Of a stretch of 64,000 bases of DNA, positions 27,142 through 35,225 are shown one piece after another. Position 1 is the first letter of the stretch. The number at the start of each line of letters is the position of its first letter. This stretch comes from Pseudomonas koreensis. GTDB lineage: Bacteria > Pseudomonadota > Gammaproteobacteria > Pseudomonadales > Pseudomonadaceae. Below the pieces are notes generated by a model. The model ran no database searches. It was not told the DNA's origin and saw nothing but the letters and a program-made list of their open reading frames with translations. The position numbers and the translations under genes are program-made. The DNA lies in NCBI RefSeq assembly GCF_024169245.1, contig NZ_JALJWP010000001.1:4217501-4281500 (forward strand), written 5' to 3'.

Positions 27142-28467
27142 ATGAGCGAAGCGCCTGCATCGAGACGTTTACTGGTGGTCGATCCCTGCGACGATTGCCA
27201 TCGCCTGTTGCCCGGGTTGCGCGCCGTGGGCTGGGACGTCGACAGTTGTAATCTGGAAAATGCGGGCGACCGCGCCTGTGATGTCGGCCTCCTGCGTTTG
27301 CAGCCCTCCCATCTGGAGCGACCCGAGGCCGTCAAAGAGCTGATCAGCCGCAGCGGTACGGAGTGGATCGCCGTGCTCAATCAGGAAGTTCTGCGCTTGC
27401 AGAACGTCGGCGATTTCGTCTGTGAATGGTTTTTCGATTTCCACACCTTGCCCTTCGACGTCTCGCGCGTACAGGTCACCCTCGGGCGCGCCTTCGGCAT
27501 GGCCCGACTGCGCGGGCAGGGCACAATTCATGTCGACCAGCCGGAACACGAACTGCTTGGAGACAGCAAGCCCATCCGCGAACTGCGCAAACTGCTGAGC
27601 AAACTCGCACCGACCGAATCGCCTGTGCTGATTCGCGGCGAGAGTGGCACCGGTAAGGAACTGGTCGCGCGGACCCTGCACCGGCAATCCCAGCGCCACA
27701 ACAAACCGTTTGTAGCGATCAACTGCGGGGCGATTCCCGAGCATCTGATTCAGTCCGAACTGTTTGGTCACGAGAAAGGCGCGTTCACTGGCGCGCACCA
27801 ACGCAAGGTCGGACGCATTGAAGCGGCCAACGGCGGCACGTTATTCCTTGATGAAATCGGCGATCTGCCGCTGGAGTTGCAGGCCAATCTGCTGCGCTTT
27901 CTCCAGGAAAAACACATCGAGCGCGTCGGTGGCAGTCAACCGATTCCCGTGGATGTTCGCGTGCTGGCAGCGACTCACGTTGACCTCGAGGCGGCGATCG
28001 AGAAAAAGCGCTTCCGTGAAGATCTTTATTACCGCCTCAACGTTCTGCAAGTGGTCACCGCACCGTTGCGTGAACGCCATGGCGACTTGTCGATGCTGGC
28101 CAATCACTTCTCGCATTTCTATAGCCATGAAACCGGACGCCGGCCAAGAAGCTTCAGCGAGGATGCGCTGATCGCCATGGGCAAGCATGACTGGCCCGGC
28201 AACGTACGCGAACTGGCCAACCGGGTACGCCGCGGGTTGGTGCTGGCCGAGGGCCGGCAGATCGAAGCACGGGATCTGGGCTTGATCAGTCAGCACTCGA
28301 TTGCCACGCCGATGGGCACGCTGGAGGATTACAAGACCCGGGCGGAACGGCAGGCGTTGTGTGATGTGTTGAATCGTCACAGTGATAATTTAAGTGTGGC
28401 CGCGAAAGTCCTCGGAGTTTCCCGGCCTACTTTTTATCGGTTGTTGCATAAGCATCAGATTCGTTAA
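27142..28467 (+). CDS. Sigma-54 enhancer-binding protein (FleQ/VpsR-like), candidate fap activator
   Basis: A 441-residue bacterial enhancer-binding protein. Residues 1-125 form a degenerate receiver-like domain ([16 protein letters not shown]) without a convincing phospho-acceptor pocket, as in FleQ and VpsR. The AAA+ domain has Walker A GESGTGKE (166-173), the sigma-54-contacting GAFTGA loop (213-218) and Walker B FLDEIGD (235-241). A Fis-type HTH is at about 416-437 ([21 protein letters not shown]). It converges on fapF, and a sigma-54 promoter lies upstream of fapA, so it is the likely activator (inference). The FleQ LFRS c-di-GMP motif before Walker A is absent. The ribosome site is AAGGAAC. 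Confidence 0.88.
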   Translation: MSEAPASRRLLVVDPCDDCHRLLPGLRAVGWDVDSCNLENAGDRACDVGLLRLQPSHLERPEAVKELISRSGTEWIAVLNQEVLRLQNVGDFVCEWFFDFHTLPFDVSRVQVTLGRAFGMARLRGQGTIHVDQPEHELLGDSKPIRELRKLLSKLAPTESPVLIRGESGTGKELVARTLHRQSQRHNKPFVAINCGAIPEHLIQSELFGHEKGAFTGAHQRKVGRIEAANGGTLFLDEIGDLPLELQANLLRFLQEKHIERVGGSQPIPVDVRVLAATHVDLEAAIEKKRFREDLYYRLNVLQVVTAPLRERHGDLSMLANHFSHFYSHETGRRPRSFSEDALIAMGKHDWPGNVRELANRVRRGLVLAEGRQIEARDLGLISQHSIATPMGTLEDYKTRAERQALCDVLNRHSDNLSVAAKVLGVSRPTFYRLLHKHQIR

Positions 28468-28480
28468 CTGGCTGAAGATC

Positions 28481-28558
28481 AAAGGATCGCAGCCTTCGGC
28501 AGCTCCTACAGGGATTACGCAATCCGAATGTAGGAGCTGCCGAAGGCCGCGATCTTTT
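28481..28558. repeat. Inverted GTAGGAGCTGCCGAAGG repeat pair
   Basis: GGATCGCAGCCTTCGGCAGC and its inverse flank about 20 bp. It lies between the convergent regulator and fapF genes and may act as a bidirectional terminator, because the right arm ends in GATCTTTTG. Confidence 0.85.
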
Positions 28559-28566
28559 GCTTTGCC

Positions 28567-29883
28567 TTAGAAGTAATACGGGAATTTCAGACTGAACGAG
28601 AAGTCCGGCGCATCGTCAGTCATGCCGATCGACAAGTTCGGCACGATGGTCAGGTTGTCGGTGGCCGCGATGGTCATGCCGACGTTGAAATAACCGGCGT
28701 TGGCGTCACTCGACACCACCGATTCCCAATCGCCGCCGTCCTGTTTCAGCTTGCTCTTGCGCTGTACCAGGTCGGAAACGGAGAACGACATACTCATCTT
28801 CTCGTTGAGTGCGAAGGCGATACCGGCACCGATCTGGAAGCTGTCGCCGATGCGCACTTTGCCTGGGGTTTTCTGGTTGACCGTGGAGCTGATGTCGTCG
28901 AACGATTCCTCGAGGTTGTGGGTGTAGGAGAGGCTGCCGAACAGCACCGCCGGGTCAAACGTCTTGACCAGCGAGATGCCCGGCGTGATCGACCAGACGC
29001 CGTTGCCGGTGGGCAGGGTGTCGGGGACGAACAGGTTGGAGTTGGCGTCGGTCTGGCGCAGTTTGATGCCGAACGGGTCTTTGCCGGTCGGCGCCTTGAC
29101 GCGCAAGGTGACGACGGCGTCCGGGGTGTTGACCGACTCGTCGAGGAACTTGTAGGCGATACCGAAGTTGACGTCGCCGATGGTTGGATCCTTGGTGACG
29201 GTTTCTTCGGTGGTGACACCTGCCGCGCCCTGGTTGCCGCCGCCGGACTGATACGTCGACTCGCGATACACCACCGGCACGTTCAGGTCGAACTGCCAGC
29301 GGTTGTCGAAGTTGTAGCGGCCCGTAAGGTCGAGAGTCCAGGTGTCGGCCTTGATCCGGTCGAGGTTGATGTTGCCGAGAAAGATCGAATCCAGCGCAAG
29401 GAAGCCGTTGAGGATCAACTGGCGGGTGTCGTAGCGCGAATAGGTCAGGCCGGTTTCCACGCTGAACTTGCCGCCGCCAAAGAAACCACTGGCTTCGTCA
29501 TACAGGTTGGAAACACTCTGCGCTGGTTGCGAATCATCAGCCAGCGACTGACCGTAAGAAGCGCCGCTGCCCCCGGCGGCGCCTCCCGATGCGGCGGCCG
29601 CACCGGTGCCTGTGGCGGCTCCGGCGGCGACGCGATTGCCTTTCATGTCGGACGGCGATTTGGCCAGCCGTTTTGGCGGTGGGGCGGCGGGGGTTTCTTC
29701 TACCTGGCGGACCCGTTGTTCAAGTACCGCCAGCGCTTGTTGTTGTTGTTCGTATCGTTGTTTCAGTTCCAGAAGTTCCCGTTTCAGGGCTTCTACATCG
29801 GCGTCGGGTGCTGCTTGCAGCATTGCCGCCGGAAGAAGGGTACTCAAACACACTGCGGCACGCAGTGATACTGATCGATACAT
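28567..29883 (-). CDS. fapF: Functional amyloid outer-membrane porin FapF
   Basis: A 438-residue outer-membrane protein and last gene of the fap operon. It has a signal peptide (about 1-25), an N-terminal coiled coil (about 28-64: [21 protein letters not shown]), a Pro/Ala/Gly-rich linker, and a C-terminal beta-barrel ending in an aromatic (PYYF), as outer-membrane barrels do. FapF is a trimeric 12-strand porin that secretes the Fap fibre subunits, gated by the coiled coil. Strands such as [20 protein letters not shown] and [20 protein letters not shown] are visible. It lies 45 bp after fapE. Confidence 0.92.
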   Translation of the reverse strand: MYRSVSLRAAVCLSTLLPAAMLQAAPDADVEALKRELLELKQRYEQQQQALAVLEQRVRQVEETPAAPPPKRLAKSPSDMKGNRVAAGAATGTGAAAASGGAAGGSGASYGQSLADDSQPAQSVSNLYDEASGFFGGGKFSVETGLTYSRYDTRQLILNGFLALDSIFLGNINLDRIKADTWTLDLTGRYNFDNRWQFDLNVPVVYRESTYQSGGGNQGAAGVTTEETVTKDPTIGDVNFGIAYKFLDESVNTPDAVVTLRVKAPTGKDPFGIKLRQTDANSNLFVPDTLPTGNGVWSITPGISLVKTFDPAVLFGSLSYTHNLEESFDDISSTVNQKTPGKVRIGDSFQIGAGIAFALNEKMSMSFSVSDLVQRKSKLKQDGGDWESVVSSDANAGYFNVGMTIAATDNLTIVPNLSIGMTDDAPDFSFSLKFPYYF

Positions 29884-29928
29884 GAATAAGCCGTCCCTTT
29901 AAACCCAATGATCGAGACTCAGCGTAGT

Positions 29929-30675
29929 TCAATATCCGATATTGCGTAGGGCCCCGAGTTGGGTCAGGTTGCAATCCAGTGCACCGGCGCTTCTGCCGTT
30001 ATTGTTCAGTACGACGTTGAGTTGCGTGAGGTTGTTGACCACGTTGGCGCTACCCAGCAAACGGGTGTTCTGCAGCAGCCCGCCCTGGGCCACCTGTTGC
30101 AGCGCGGTGCCCTGATTGCCGCTGGCCTGAATCGCCATTTGCACGCCACCGCCGTTGGCCGAAACCGCGACACTGCCGGCGCCGTTGCTGCCGCTGATGG
30201 TCTGCCCGGCAACAAGGGCCTGGCCCTGCGACGGCACCAGAGCGGGCGCCTGACTGGCTTCGCTGACGTTGATCGCGACGTTGTTGTTGGCGGTGTTGCC
30301 ATCGCCGGCGGCGCGCACGCTCTGCGTCACGCCCTGGCTGCTGTTGAGGCCGGCGCCACCGATGACAGTGCCGGTGCCCAATGTGGGAGTGCTGCCGTTG
30401 CCCGACTCCTTGATGGTCGAGACGTAGAATTCCGGTTTGACCGTTGCGGCCTGGATCTGCATCGAGGTGGCGGCCCCGATCAGGTCGCCGCTGGCGTTGC
30501 GCCAGGTGCTGCTCATGACAATGCCGAAGCTGATGATCCGCCCCGGCATGACGTAACGACCGCGCAGCTCGGCGAGCTCCTGGTCCTTGATTTCGATGGG
30601 TTTGAATCCGGCATGGGCTAAACCTGACGCACTCGCTGCCAGGCAGGCGGCGGCCAGCCAGTATGAGCTTTTCAT
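29929..30675 (-). CDS. fapE: Functional amyloid minor component FapE
   Basis: A 248-residue secreted protein with signal peptide (MKSSYWLAAACLAASASGLA, cleavage near AHA-G at 22). The mature part is Gly/Asn/Gln/Ala-rich with imperfect Fap-like repeats (GVTQSVRAAGDGNTANNNVA, GVQMAIQASGNQGTALQQV, LGSANVVNNLTQLNVVLNNN) and a Cys near the C-terminus (GALDCNLTQL). FapE is a minor extracellular constituent of Fap fibrils. A GGGAGCAGCAG ribosome site lies before ATG. Confidence 0.9.
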   Translation of the reverse strand: MKSSYWLAAACLAASASGLAHAGFKPIEIKDQELAELRGRYVMPGRIISFGIVMSSTWRNASGDLIGAATSMQIQAATVKPEFYVSTIKESGNGSTPTLGTGTVIGGAGLNSSQGVTQSVRAAGDGNTANNNVAINVSEASQAPALVPSQGQALVAGQTISGSNGAGSVAVSANGGGVQMAIQASGNQGTALQQVAQGGLLQNTRLLGSANVVNNLTQLNVVLNNNGRSAGALDCNLTQLGALRNIGY

Positions 30676-30718
30676 CTGCTGCTCCCGGGACGTCCAGTCC
30701 CATTCTCTAACTCGGCGA

Positions 30719-31399
30719 TTAAAAGAAGTCGCTCTGAATGAACCCGAAATCCATCAATTCCGCATCTTTGACCGGGTTGAAACCGTCCAGCGAGTTCTTC
30801 GCCGTCAGCGGCACCGGAGGGCTGCGCAAGGCGTTGGCCTTGTCGTAACCGGGGCCGACGATGGCAAAGACAATACCGTTCCAACCTTTGACAAAGTCGT
30901 CGTGCTTGTAGCGCTTGTGGCCGAGAACCGGGTCACCGATGTAGACCCAATCCTTGTCCGAACGCTGCAGGACGACGAAATGCTTGTAGCCGCGAATGTC
31001 CATCAGGACTACCACCGGAATGGTCACCGCTTCGAGTTTCTCGGGCGGGATCCGGTAGCCACGGGCACGCATGCCGATGCTTTCTACGTAGCGCTTCATG
31101 TCGAGCATGGAGAAACCCTGGGTTCGCACCAGGTCCTGGTCAGCGTTGACCAGCATGCCTTTGATGATGTGCTCCTCATCGACGTCGAGCCAATAGGCCT
31201 GGCGCAGGACCGTTGCCAGTGCAGCAGCGCCGCAGCTGAAATCGGTTTTCTGTTCGACGATGTCGGCAAACTTGCGCTCGCGAATGCTTTGCACGTCCTT
31301 GTAGACCAGCACGCCACCCGGCAGGGCAGCGACGGGCATCTGCGCTGCCTGAGTCAGGCCGCATAGACAAAGCAGAGCGAAGAGGGCAGGAGTCCGCAT
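30719..31399 (-). CDS. fapD: Fap C39-family cysteine protease FapD
   Basis: A 226-residue exported papain-like peptidase of the C39 (bacteriocin-processing) family. After the signal peptide (MRTPALFALLCLCGLTQAA) the catalytic set is clear: oxyanion Gln50 (EQKTDFSCG), nucleophile Cys56, His140 (RGYKHFVVLQ) and Asp156 (IGDPVLG). FapD is needed for Fap fibre export or processing in the periplasm; its substrate among the Fap subunits is debated. The start at 31399 begins the signal peptide, whereas an extension to 31483 would run through the terminator hairpin. Confidence 0.92.
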   Translation of the reverse strand: MRTPALFALLCLCGLTQAAQMPVAALPGGVLVYKDVQSIRERKFADIVEQKTDFSCGAAALATVLRQAYWLDVDEEHIIKGMLVNADQDLVRTQGFSMLDMKRYVESIGMRARGYRIPPEKLEAVTIPVVVLMDIRGYKHFVVLQRSDKDWVYIGDPVLGHKRYKHDDFVKGWNGIVFAIVGPGYDKANALRSPPVPLTAKNSLDGFNPVKDAELMDFGFIQSDFF

Positions 31400-31423
31400 G
31401 ATCGAATACGCCTTGTGGAACCT

Positions 31424-31450
31424 GGGAAAAAGCCCCGTTGCCGGGGCTTT
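31424..31450 (-). terminator. Intrinsic terminator between fapC and fapD
   Basis: On the minus strand AAAGCCCC, GGCAAC loop, GGGGCTTT then TTT (stem 31429-31436/31443-31450). It is 15 bp downstream of the fapC stop and 25 bp upstream of the fapD start, so it lies inside the operon. It would let only part of the transcripts continue into fapDEF. Confidence 0.85.
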
Positions 31451-31464
31451 CGTTTCGATCGCGA

Positions 31465-32454
31465 TTACATGCAGGCTTTGCAACCTGCGGCGATGGACAG
31501 CGAGTTGCTTTGTTGGTTGCCCACACCAGCCGAGACGTTGGCTCCACCGTTGCCGGAGAAGTTGTTCATCGAGTTGGTCATGTTGGCGTTGTTGACGACT
31601 GGGGTTTTCCAGCCATCTTTGGTCAACACTTGTTGGGTGGTGACGCCAGCGAGGCCAAAACTGCCCACGGCTTCGAACTTGGCTTTCTGATCATCGTTGC
31701 CGCCGTGGCCCCCGCCACGGTTACCCCAACCGCCATGGTTGTCGTCTTCGATGGTCGCGGTGCCTTTGGCTTTGAATGTGCCAGCAGCTGCATAAGTACC
31801 GGTAAGGGTGTCGGTTTTGTACGCCTGCACGCCTTTGTTTTCCACGACCAGGCCAGTCGAGGACTGGTTGGCAGAGGCAGCGGCGGTGGCTACGCGACCG
31901 CCGGAAACGGCGATGGCGAGGTTGTTTTTCTGTTGGTTGAAGTTGCCCGAGCTCACGTTGATACCGATGTTGCCAGAACCGTTGTTGCCGGCATTGTTGA
32001 GCGTGGCGTTGTTGAAAGTGGACGAGTTTTTCACGTAGTTGTTGTTGTTCACCTGAGTCGCGCTCGACGCTGCAACAGCGTTGCCGAAGATGAAGCTTTC
32101 GTCAGCGGTGGCCAGTGCAGCAGCGTTGTCCTGCTGGTTGCCGTCGCCGGCCGCAACGTTGGCGCCCATGTTGCCGTTGGAGCCGTTGAGCGAGTCGCTG
32201 GCATTGGCGTTGTTCAGGGTGCCCTGGTTTTTCACCACGTTGCCGTCGCTGTTTTGCGCGTCGAGTACAGCGGCGCCGGCGCCTGCGGTGATCTGCAGCA
32301 GTTGTTCAAGATTCGGACCTTGTGGCTGGCCGTGACCATTGCCGTGCCCGTTACCATGACCGTTGTTGTCACCACGGCCGCCAGCCTGTGCTGCCATTGC
32401 CATCACTGCTGCGAGTGCGAAAACCAGTGGTTTGAGAGCCATTGTAGGTTTCAT
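31465..32454 (-). CDS. fapC: Major functional amyloid fibre subunit FapC
   Basis: A 329-residue main subunit of the Fap amyloid fibre. The signal peptide ends near AQA-G (24). Three amyloid repeats fit NNAx10-GNxGxNVxxG-x2-NQQxN: R1 about 81-115, R2 about 148-182, R3 about 288-322. Linker 1 is about 32 residues and linker 2 about 105. The C-terminal CxxC (Cys325, Cys328), known as conserved in FapC, is present. There are two His/Gly-rich stretches, GHGNGHGNGHG near 33-42 and GGWGNRGGGHGG near 241-252. An intrinsic terminator follows directly, consistent with high expression relative to fapDEF. Confidence 0.95.
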   Translation of the reverse strand: MKPTMALKPLVFALAAVMAMAAQAGGRGDNNGHGNGHGNGHGQPQGPNLEQLLQITAGAGAAVLDAQNSDGNVVKNQGTLNNANASDSLNGSNGNMGANVAAGDGNQQDNAAALATADESFIFGNAVAASSATQVNNNNYVKNSSTFNNATLNNAGNNGSGNIGINVSSGNFNQQKNNLAIAVSGGRVATAAASANQSSTGLVVENKGVQAYKTDTLTGTYAAAGTFKAKGTATIEDDNHGGWGNRGGGHGGNDDQKAKFEAVGSFGLAGVTTQQVLTKDGWKTPVVNNANMTNSMNNFSGNGGANVSAGVGNQQSNSLSIAAGCKACM

Positions 32455-32523
32455 GGTTGTTTCTCCGTCGTGCTTATTAGTTGGGTTAAGTGTTGTTACT
32501 TTTCCAATTGCACTTTGTTTGGG

Positions 32524-33096
32524 TCAGTCAGCGACCCGGATGCTCAGGGTGTTAGCCATGCGGTTCCCCACCCCGGCACTCTGGTTCACCTGGATTACCC
32601 CGCGGCTGCCGGTGAAGGCCTGATCACTTGTCGTGACCTGGCGACTGCCGGGTGAGGTACCAGTTGCTCCTGAGCTCGGTAAAAACGCCACGTTCTGTTG
32701 CGACAGGGCGCTGTCGTCAACGCTCTGCGGGCCGGCACTGATGCTGACGCGCGTGACGTTGGCCATTTGATTGTTGGCACCCGCGCCCTGGTTCACACCG
32801 AGGATGCCGTTGCCATTGCTGAAAGAGTTGCCGCCGATGTTCGCGCTGGCGTCGATGGCGCGGCTGGCGGGCGTGTCGATGTTCTGCCTGACGCTGGTGG
32901 TGGCGTGGGACTCGGTGCCGATGGCGATCGCTTTGGTGTTGGCTTGCTGCATCTGGTCACCGGCGGCCTGGTTGACGTTGAAGTTGCCGCGATACTGGGC
33001 ACCGGAATTCTGGATATTCGCCTGGTTGACTGAAGCCGGATCGGCCATGGCGCTGGTGCAGCCGAGCAGGGCGAGAAGCAGCAGGGTGCGATTCAT
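32524..33096 (-). CDS. fapB: Fap amyloid nucleator/minor subunit FapB
   Basis: A 190-residue exported protein with FapC-like but shorter repeats: GNFNVNQAAGDQMQQANTKA, ILGVNQGAGANNQMANVTRV, and VIQVNQSAGVGNRMANTLSI. The signal peptide is MNRTLLLLALLGCTSAMA. FapB is proposed to nucleate FapC polymerisation, by analogy with CsgB in curli, and is a minor fibre component. The start lies one base after the fapA stop (TGAcATG), with GGAGG inside the end of fapA, so translation is coupled. Confidence 0.93.
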   Translation of the reverse strand: MNRTLLLLALLGCTSAMADPASVNQANIQNSGAQYRGNFNVNQAAGDQMQQANTKAIAIGTESHATTSVRQNIDTPASRAIDASANIGGNSFSNGNGILGVNQGAGANNQMANVTRVSISAGPQSVDDSALSQQNVAFLPSSGATGTSPGSRQVTTSDQAFTGSRGVIQVNQSAGVGNRMANTLSIRVAD

Positions 33097-33097
33097 G

Positions 33098-33547
33098 TCA
33101 TTGGCCTCCGGCCATGCGAGTCAGAGGCGCCAGCCCGGTGCTCATCGCCCGGTTGACGGTGTTGGAAATCGAAGCGCCAGAGCCACCGCCGCTGCCAGTG
33201 CGCATACCGGGCAGGCCGTTCTGGTTGGTCAGGGTGTTCATGCCAGGCAGGTTGGAACTCGGCGCGGTCATGTTGCCGCGAATCGACGAGCCGCTGGCGA
33301 CATTGGCGAAGTCGCCGTCGCTGAGTTCAGTGCTGCTGAGGGTCTGGTTGATCCGCGCCGAAGGGTTGGCGTTGACCGTGGTCGGGTAGGGGTCTTTGCC
33401 GCCATTGCGGCCGATCGGGATGGGTTGAACGTCGCGATTGAGGACGATCACGCCATTGCCTTCGGCCTGCACGCTGACGCTGATCAATGCGCTGACGGCT
33501 GATCCGATCAGCAGGAGGCAGGTCAGGCTTTTATTGAAATTCCCCAC
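33098..33547 (-). CDS. fapA: Fap operon first protein FapA
   Basis: A 149-residue exported protein and first gene of the fap operon. The start codon is GTG, with AAGGA 10-14 bp upstream. A signal peptide (hydrophobic CLLLIGSAVSALISVSVQA, ending near residue 28) is followed by a low-complexity Gly/Ser/Asn-rich part (ARINQTLSSTELSDGDF, GSGGGSGASI). FapA is periplasmic; its loss changes fibre composition, so a chaperone-like or subunit-ratio role has been suggested. The sigma-54 promoter begins about 53 bp upstream. Confidence 0.92.
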   Translation of the reverse strand: MGNFNKSLTCLLLIGSAVSALISVSVQAEGNGVIVLNRDVQPIPIGRNGGKDPYPTTVNANPSARINQTLSSTELSDGDFANVASGSSIRGNMTAPSSNLPGMNTLTNQNGLPGMRTGSGGGSGASISNTVNRAMSTGLAPLTRMAGGQ

Positions 33548-33599
33548 GGCTGCAATTCCTTCTTCAGTGGGCTGGGTTGTTCAGCGTTGTGAAGGAGAG

Positions 33600-33615
33600 A
33601 GCGAAAGCTGTGCCG
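33600..33615 (-). promoter_or_regulatory. Sigma-54 (-24/-12) promoter of fapABCDEF
   Basis: The minus strand reads CGGCACAGCTTTCGCT. The invariant GG and GC are separated by exactly 10 bases, as required for RpoN, compared with the consensus TGGCAC-N5-TTGCA. The predicted transcript start is about 33589, giving a leader of about 42 nt before the fapA GTG. Confidence 0.75.
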
Positions 33616-33678
33616 GATTTGGATTGTCTTGTTATTTCAATTGTTTAGCGGTTCTGAAGGAATGGTTCCAGCGCGCAC

Positions 33679-33696
33679 TGTTTCACCGCTGAGACA
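33679..33696. promoter_or_regulatory. Candidate enhancer-binding site, proximal
   Basis: TGTTTC-ACCGCT-GAGACA, an imperfect dyad with a 6-bp spacer, centred about 98 bp upstream of the predicted fapA transcript start. It shares TGTTTC-N6-GxxACA with the distal site. The protein that binds it is inferred, not shown. Confidence 0.45.
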
Positions 33697-33760
33697 CATC
33701 AAGGGATGCAGGAACGCCGACTGGCGTTACATAGCTCTGGAACAAGGGTTTGCGCCGATG

Positions 33761-33778
33761 TGTTTCATCGGCGTAACA
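33761..33778. promoter_or_regulatory. Candidate enhancer-binding site, distal
   Basis: TGTTTC-ATCGGC-GTAACA, with the same half-sites and spacing as the proximal copy and a centre 82 bp away (about eight helical turns). Such tandem sites are usual for sigma-54 activators. Confidence 0.45.
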
Positions 33779-33881
33779 GGTCACGTGACGGAGTGATGAA
33801 CAGCGTTTGGACGGGGGCTTTGCGCGGTCAGGAGTGTTTCAAAAACGGACAGATTTGACCTGTATGCCCAGCGTAAGGGGC

Positions 33882-34406
33882 TCAGTTGGACAGCAAACGC
33901 TCGACCGCCGCAAAGGCTTGCGTCTGGCGCTCGGCCCAATTGCCTTCGATAACTTGCAGCGGCTGTTGATGCTGGATCAGCCAGGCGCGGGTTGCTTCGA
34001 AAAAGGTCATGCGATCTTCCAGAGCCGGTTGGCAGCGCTGGCCGTCTTCGGCCCAGTCGACCTGTTGCGGCGACAGCAAAAGGTGCAGATCGTAGTGGCG
34101 CGCGAGCAATGCCTTTTCCAGCCAGACCGGGCAGTCGCCAAACAGGGTCTGACTCCAGAGGATGTTGCTCAGCAGATGGGTGTCGAGGATCAGCAGCGCG
34201 GGCTGTTTCGCCCGTGCCTGATCTTCCCATTGCAACTGGCCTCGGGCGATATCAGGAATATCCGCCAAGCAAGTGTCGCGGGGATTTTCCTCGATGAACC
34301 GGCGCACATATTCGTCAACGCGCACGCCACCGAAACGCTGCTCCAACCCCGCCGCCAGCCAGCTCTTACCGGTGGATTCCGGGCCGGTGAGAACAACCAC
34401 TTTCAT
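33882..34406 (-). CDS. NadR-like nicotinamide-riboside kinase (AAA ATPase)
   Basis: A 174-residue P-loop kinase with Walker A GPESTGKS (residues 8-15) at the very N-terminus. ESTGKSWLAAGLEQRFGG, YVRRFIEENP and LILDTHLLSNILWSQTLFG are the pattern of the C-terminal ribosylnicotinamide-kinase domain of NadR. It would phosphorylate nicotinamide riboside to NMN in the cytosol. The start codon overlaps the pnuC stop (ATGA), so import and trapping of the same substrate are coupled. There is no NMN-adenylyltransferase or HTH domain, unlike full-length NadR. Confidence 0.85.
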   Translation of the reverse strand: MKVVVLTGPESTGKSWLAAGLEQRFGGVRVDEYVRRFIEENPRDTCLADIPDIARGQLQWEDQARAKQPALLILDTHLLSNILWSQTLFGDCPVWLEKALLARHYDLHLLLSPQQVDWAEDGQRCQPALEDRMTFFEATRAWLIQHQQPLQVIEGNWAERQTQAFAAVERLLSN

Positions 34407-34966
34407 GTGCGCAACGCCGGATCGGCGCGCCATTCCCGCCAGCCTTGCACCGCGAGCAGGGTAAACAGCGCATAGAGACCGGCAGTCAGGTACAGGCCCT
34501 TATAGATGAACAGGCCAACAAAAATCACATCGAGGACAAACCACAGCGCCCAGCATTGCAGGCGTTTTTGCGCCATCCATAGTTGCGCGACCAGACTGAA
34601 GCCGGTGAGCGCCGCGTCGAGCCACGGCTGGGCGGCATCGGTCCAGTGCGCCATCGCCGCGCCCAGCAACACGCTGCCAATCGCACCGACAGCGAGCCCG
34701 AGTACGATCGACCTCGTGTCGAGGCGGGTGACTTCGCGACCGTCATGCATCGTCCCGGCGCGGGTCCATTGCCACCAGCCATAGATTTGCAGCGCCGCGT
34801 AGATCACCTGCAGCAACATGTCCGAATACAGCTTCACTTCATAGAAGATCCAGCTGTAGAGCAACACCATGACCAGCCCGATCGGCCAGCACCAGGGATT
34901 CTGTTTGACCGTCAGCCACACGGCGATGACACCGAGGGCAGCGGCAAACAGTTCAAGCCCGGACAT
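34403..34966 (-). CDS. pnuC: Nicotinamide riboside transporter PnuC
   Basis: A 187-residue inner-membrane facilitator with about seven hydrophobic helices. The family pattern is visible: NPWCWPIGLVMVLLYSWIFY, YSDMLLQVIYAALQIYGWWQW, and MAQKRLQCWALWFVLDVIFV. PnuC carries vitamin B3 ribosides down-gradient, and the coupled kinase traps them. I looked for a riboswitch or other leader structure upstream and saw none; a composite repeat starts about 57 bp upstream. Confidence 0.92.
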   Translation of the reverse strand: MSGLELFAAALGVIAVWLTVKQNPWCWPIGLVMVLLYSWIFYEVKLYSDMLLQVIYAALQIYGWWQWTRAGTMHDGREVTRLDTRSIVLGLAVGAIGSVLLGAAMAHWTDAAQPWLDAALTGFSLVAQLWMAQKRLQCWALWFVLDVIFVGLFIYKGLYLTAGLYALFTLLAVQGWREWRADPALRT

Positions 34967-35022
34967 GGCGGATCCTTGTGGGAATGAAAGAAGGGGGCGG
35001 ATTGTACTGCATTAGCAAGATC

Positions 35023-35205
35023 AAAAGCCCCTCACCCTAGCCCTCTCCCGGAGGGAGAGGGGACTGATTGGGGGATGCTTTTGAGCTGCGCCGGTTTGAA
35101 CGATCTTCGTTGAATCCATAATCGACTCGATTGCTCAGGTCGATGTATGACCCCAGACACCTCGGTCGGCTCCCTCTCCTCGGGGAGAGGGCTGGGGTGA
35201 GGGGT
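35023..35205. repeat. Composite CCCTCACCC element (copy 3 of 3)
   Basis: About 183 bp. The left end AAAAGCCCCTCACCCTAGCC...GGGAGAGGGGACTG and right end GGCTCCCTCTCC...GGGGTGAGGGGTGG match the ends of the other two copies. The interior is largely different, so the ends are the conserved part. Confidence 0.8.
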
Positions 35206-35225
35206 GGCCTCACCTCGGTGATCGG

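Larger units (their letters stand above)
33548..33881. other. fapA upstream regulatory region
   Basis: No gene is present. It holds the fapA leader, a -24/-12 promoter (33600-33615) and two similar dyads farther upstream (33679-33696, 33761-33778). The layout is what sigma-54 transcription with a distal enhancer needs. Confidence 0.7.

Noticed and set aside
31438..32655. 405-codon plus-strand frame opposite fapC
   Set aside because: It is a Val/Ala-rich shadow of the repetitive fapC coding sequence, with no start signal, and runs through the fapC-fapD terminator.
34967..35022. Riboswitch or NrtR-type operator before pnuC
   Set aside because: The short leader shows no convincing aptamer-like pairing, and a repeat element begins right behind it.
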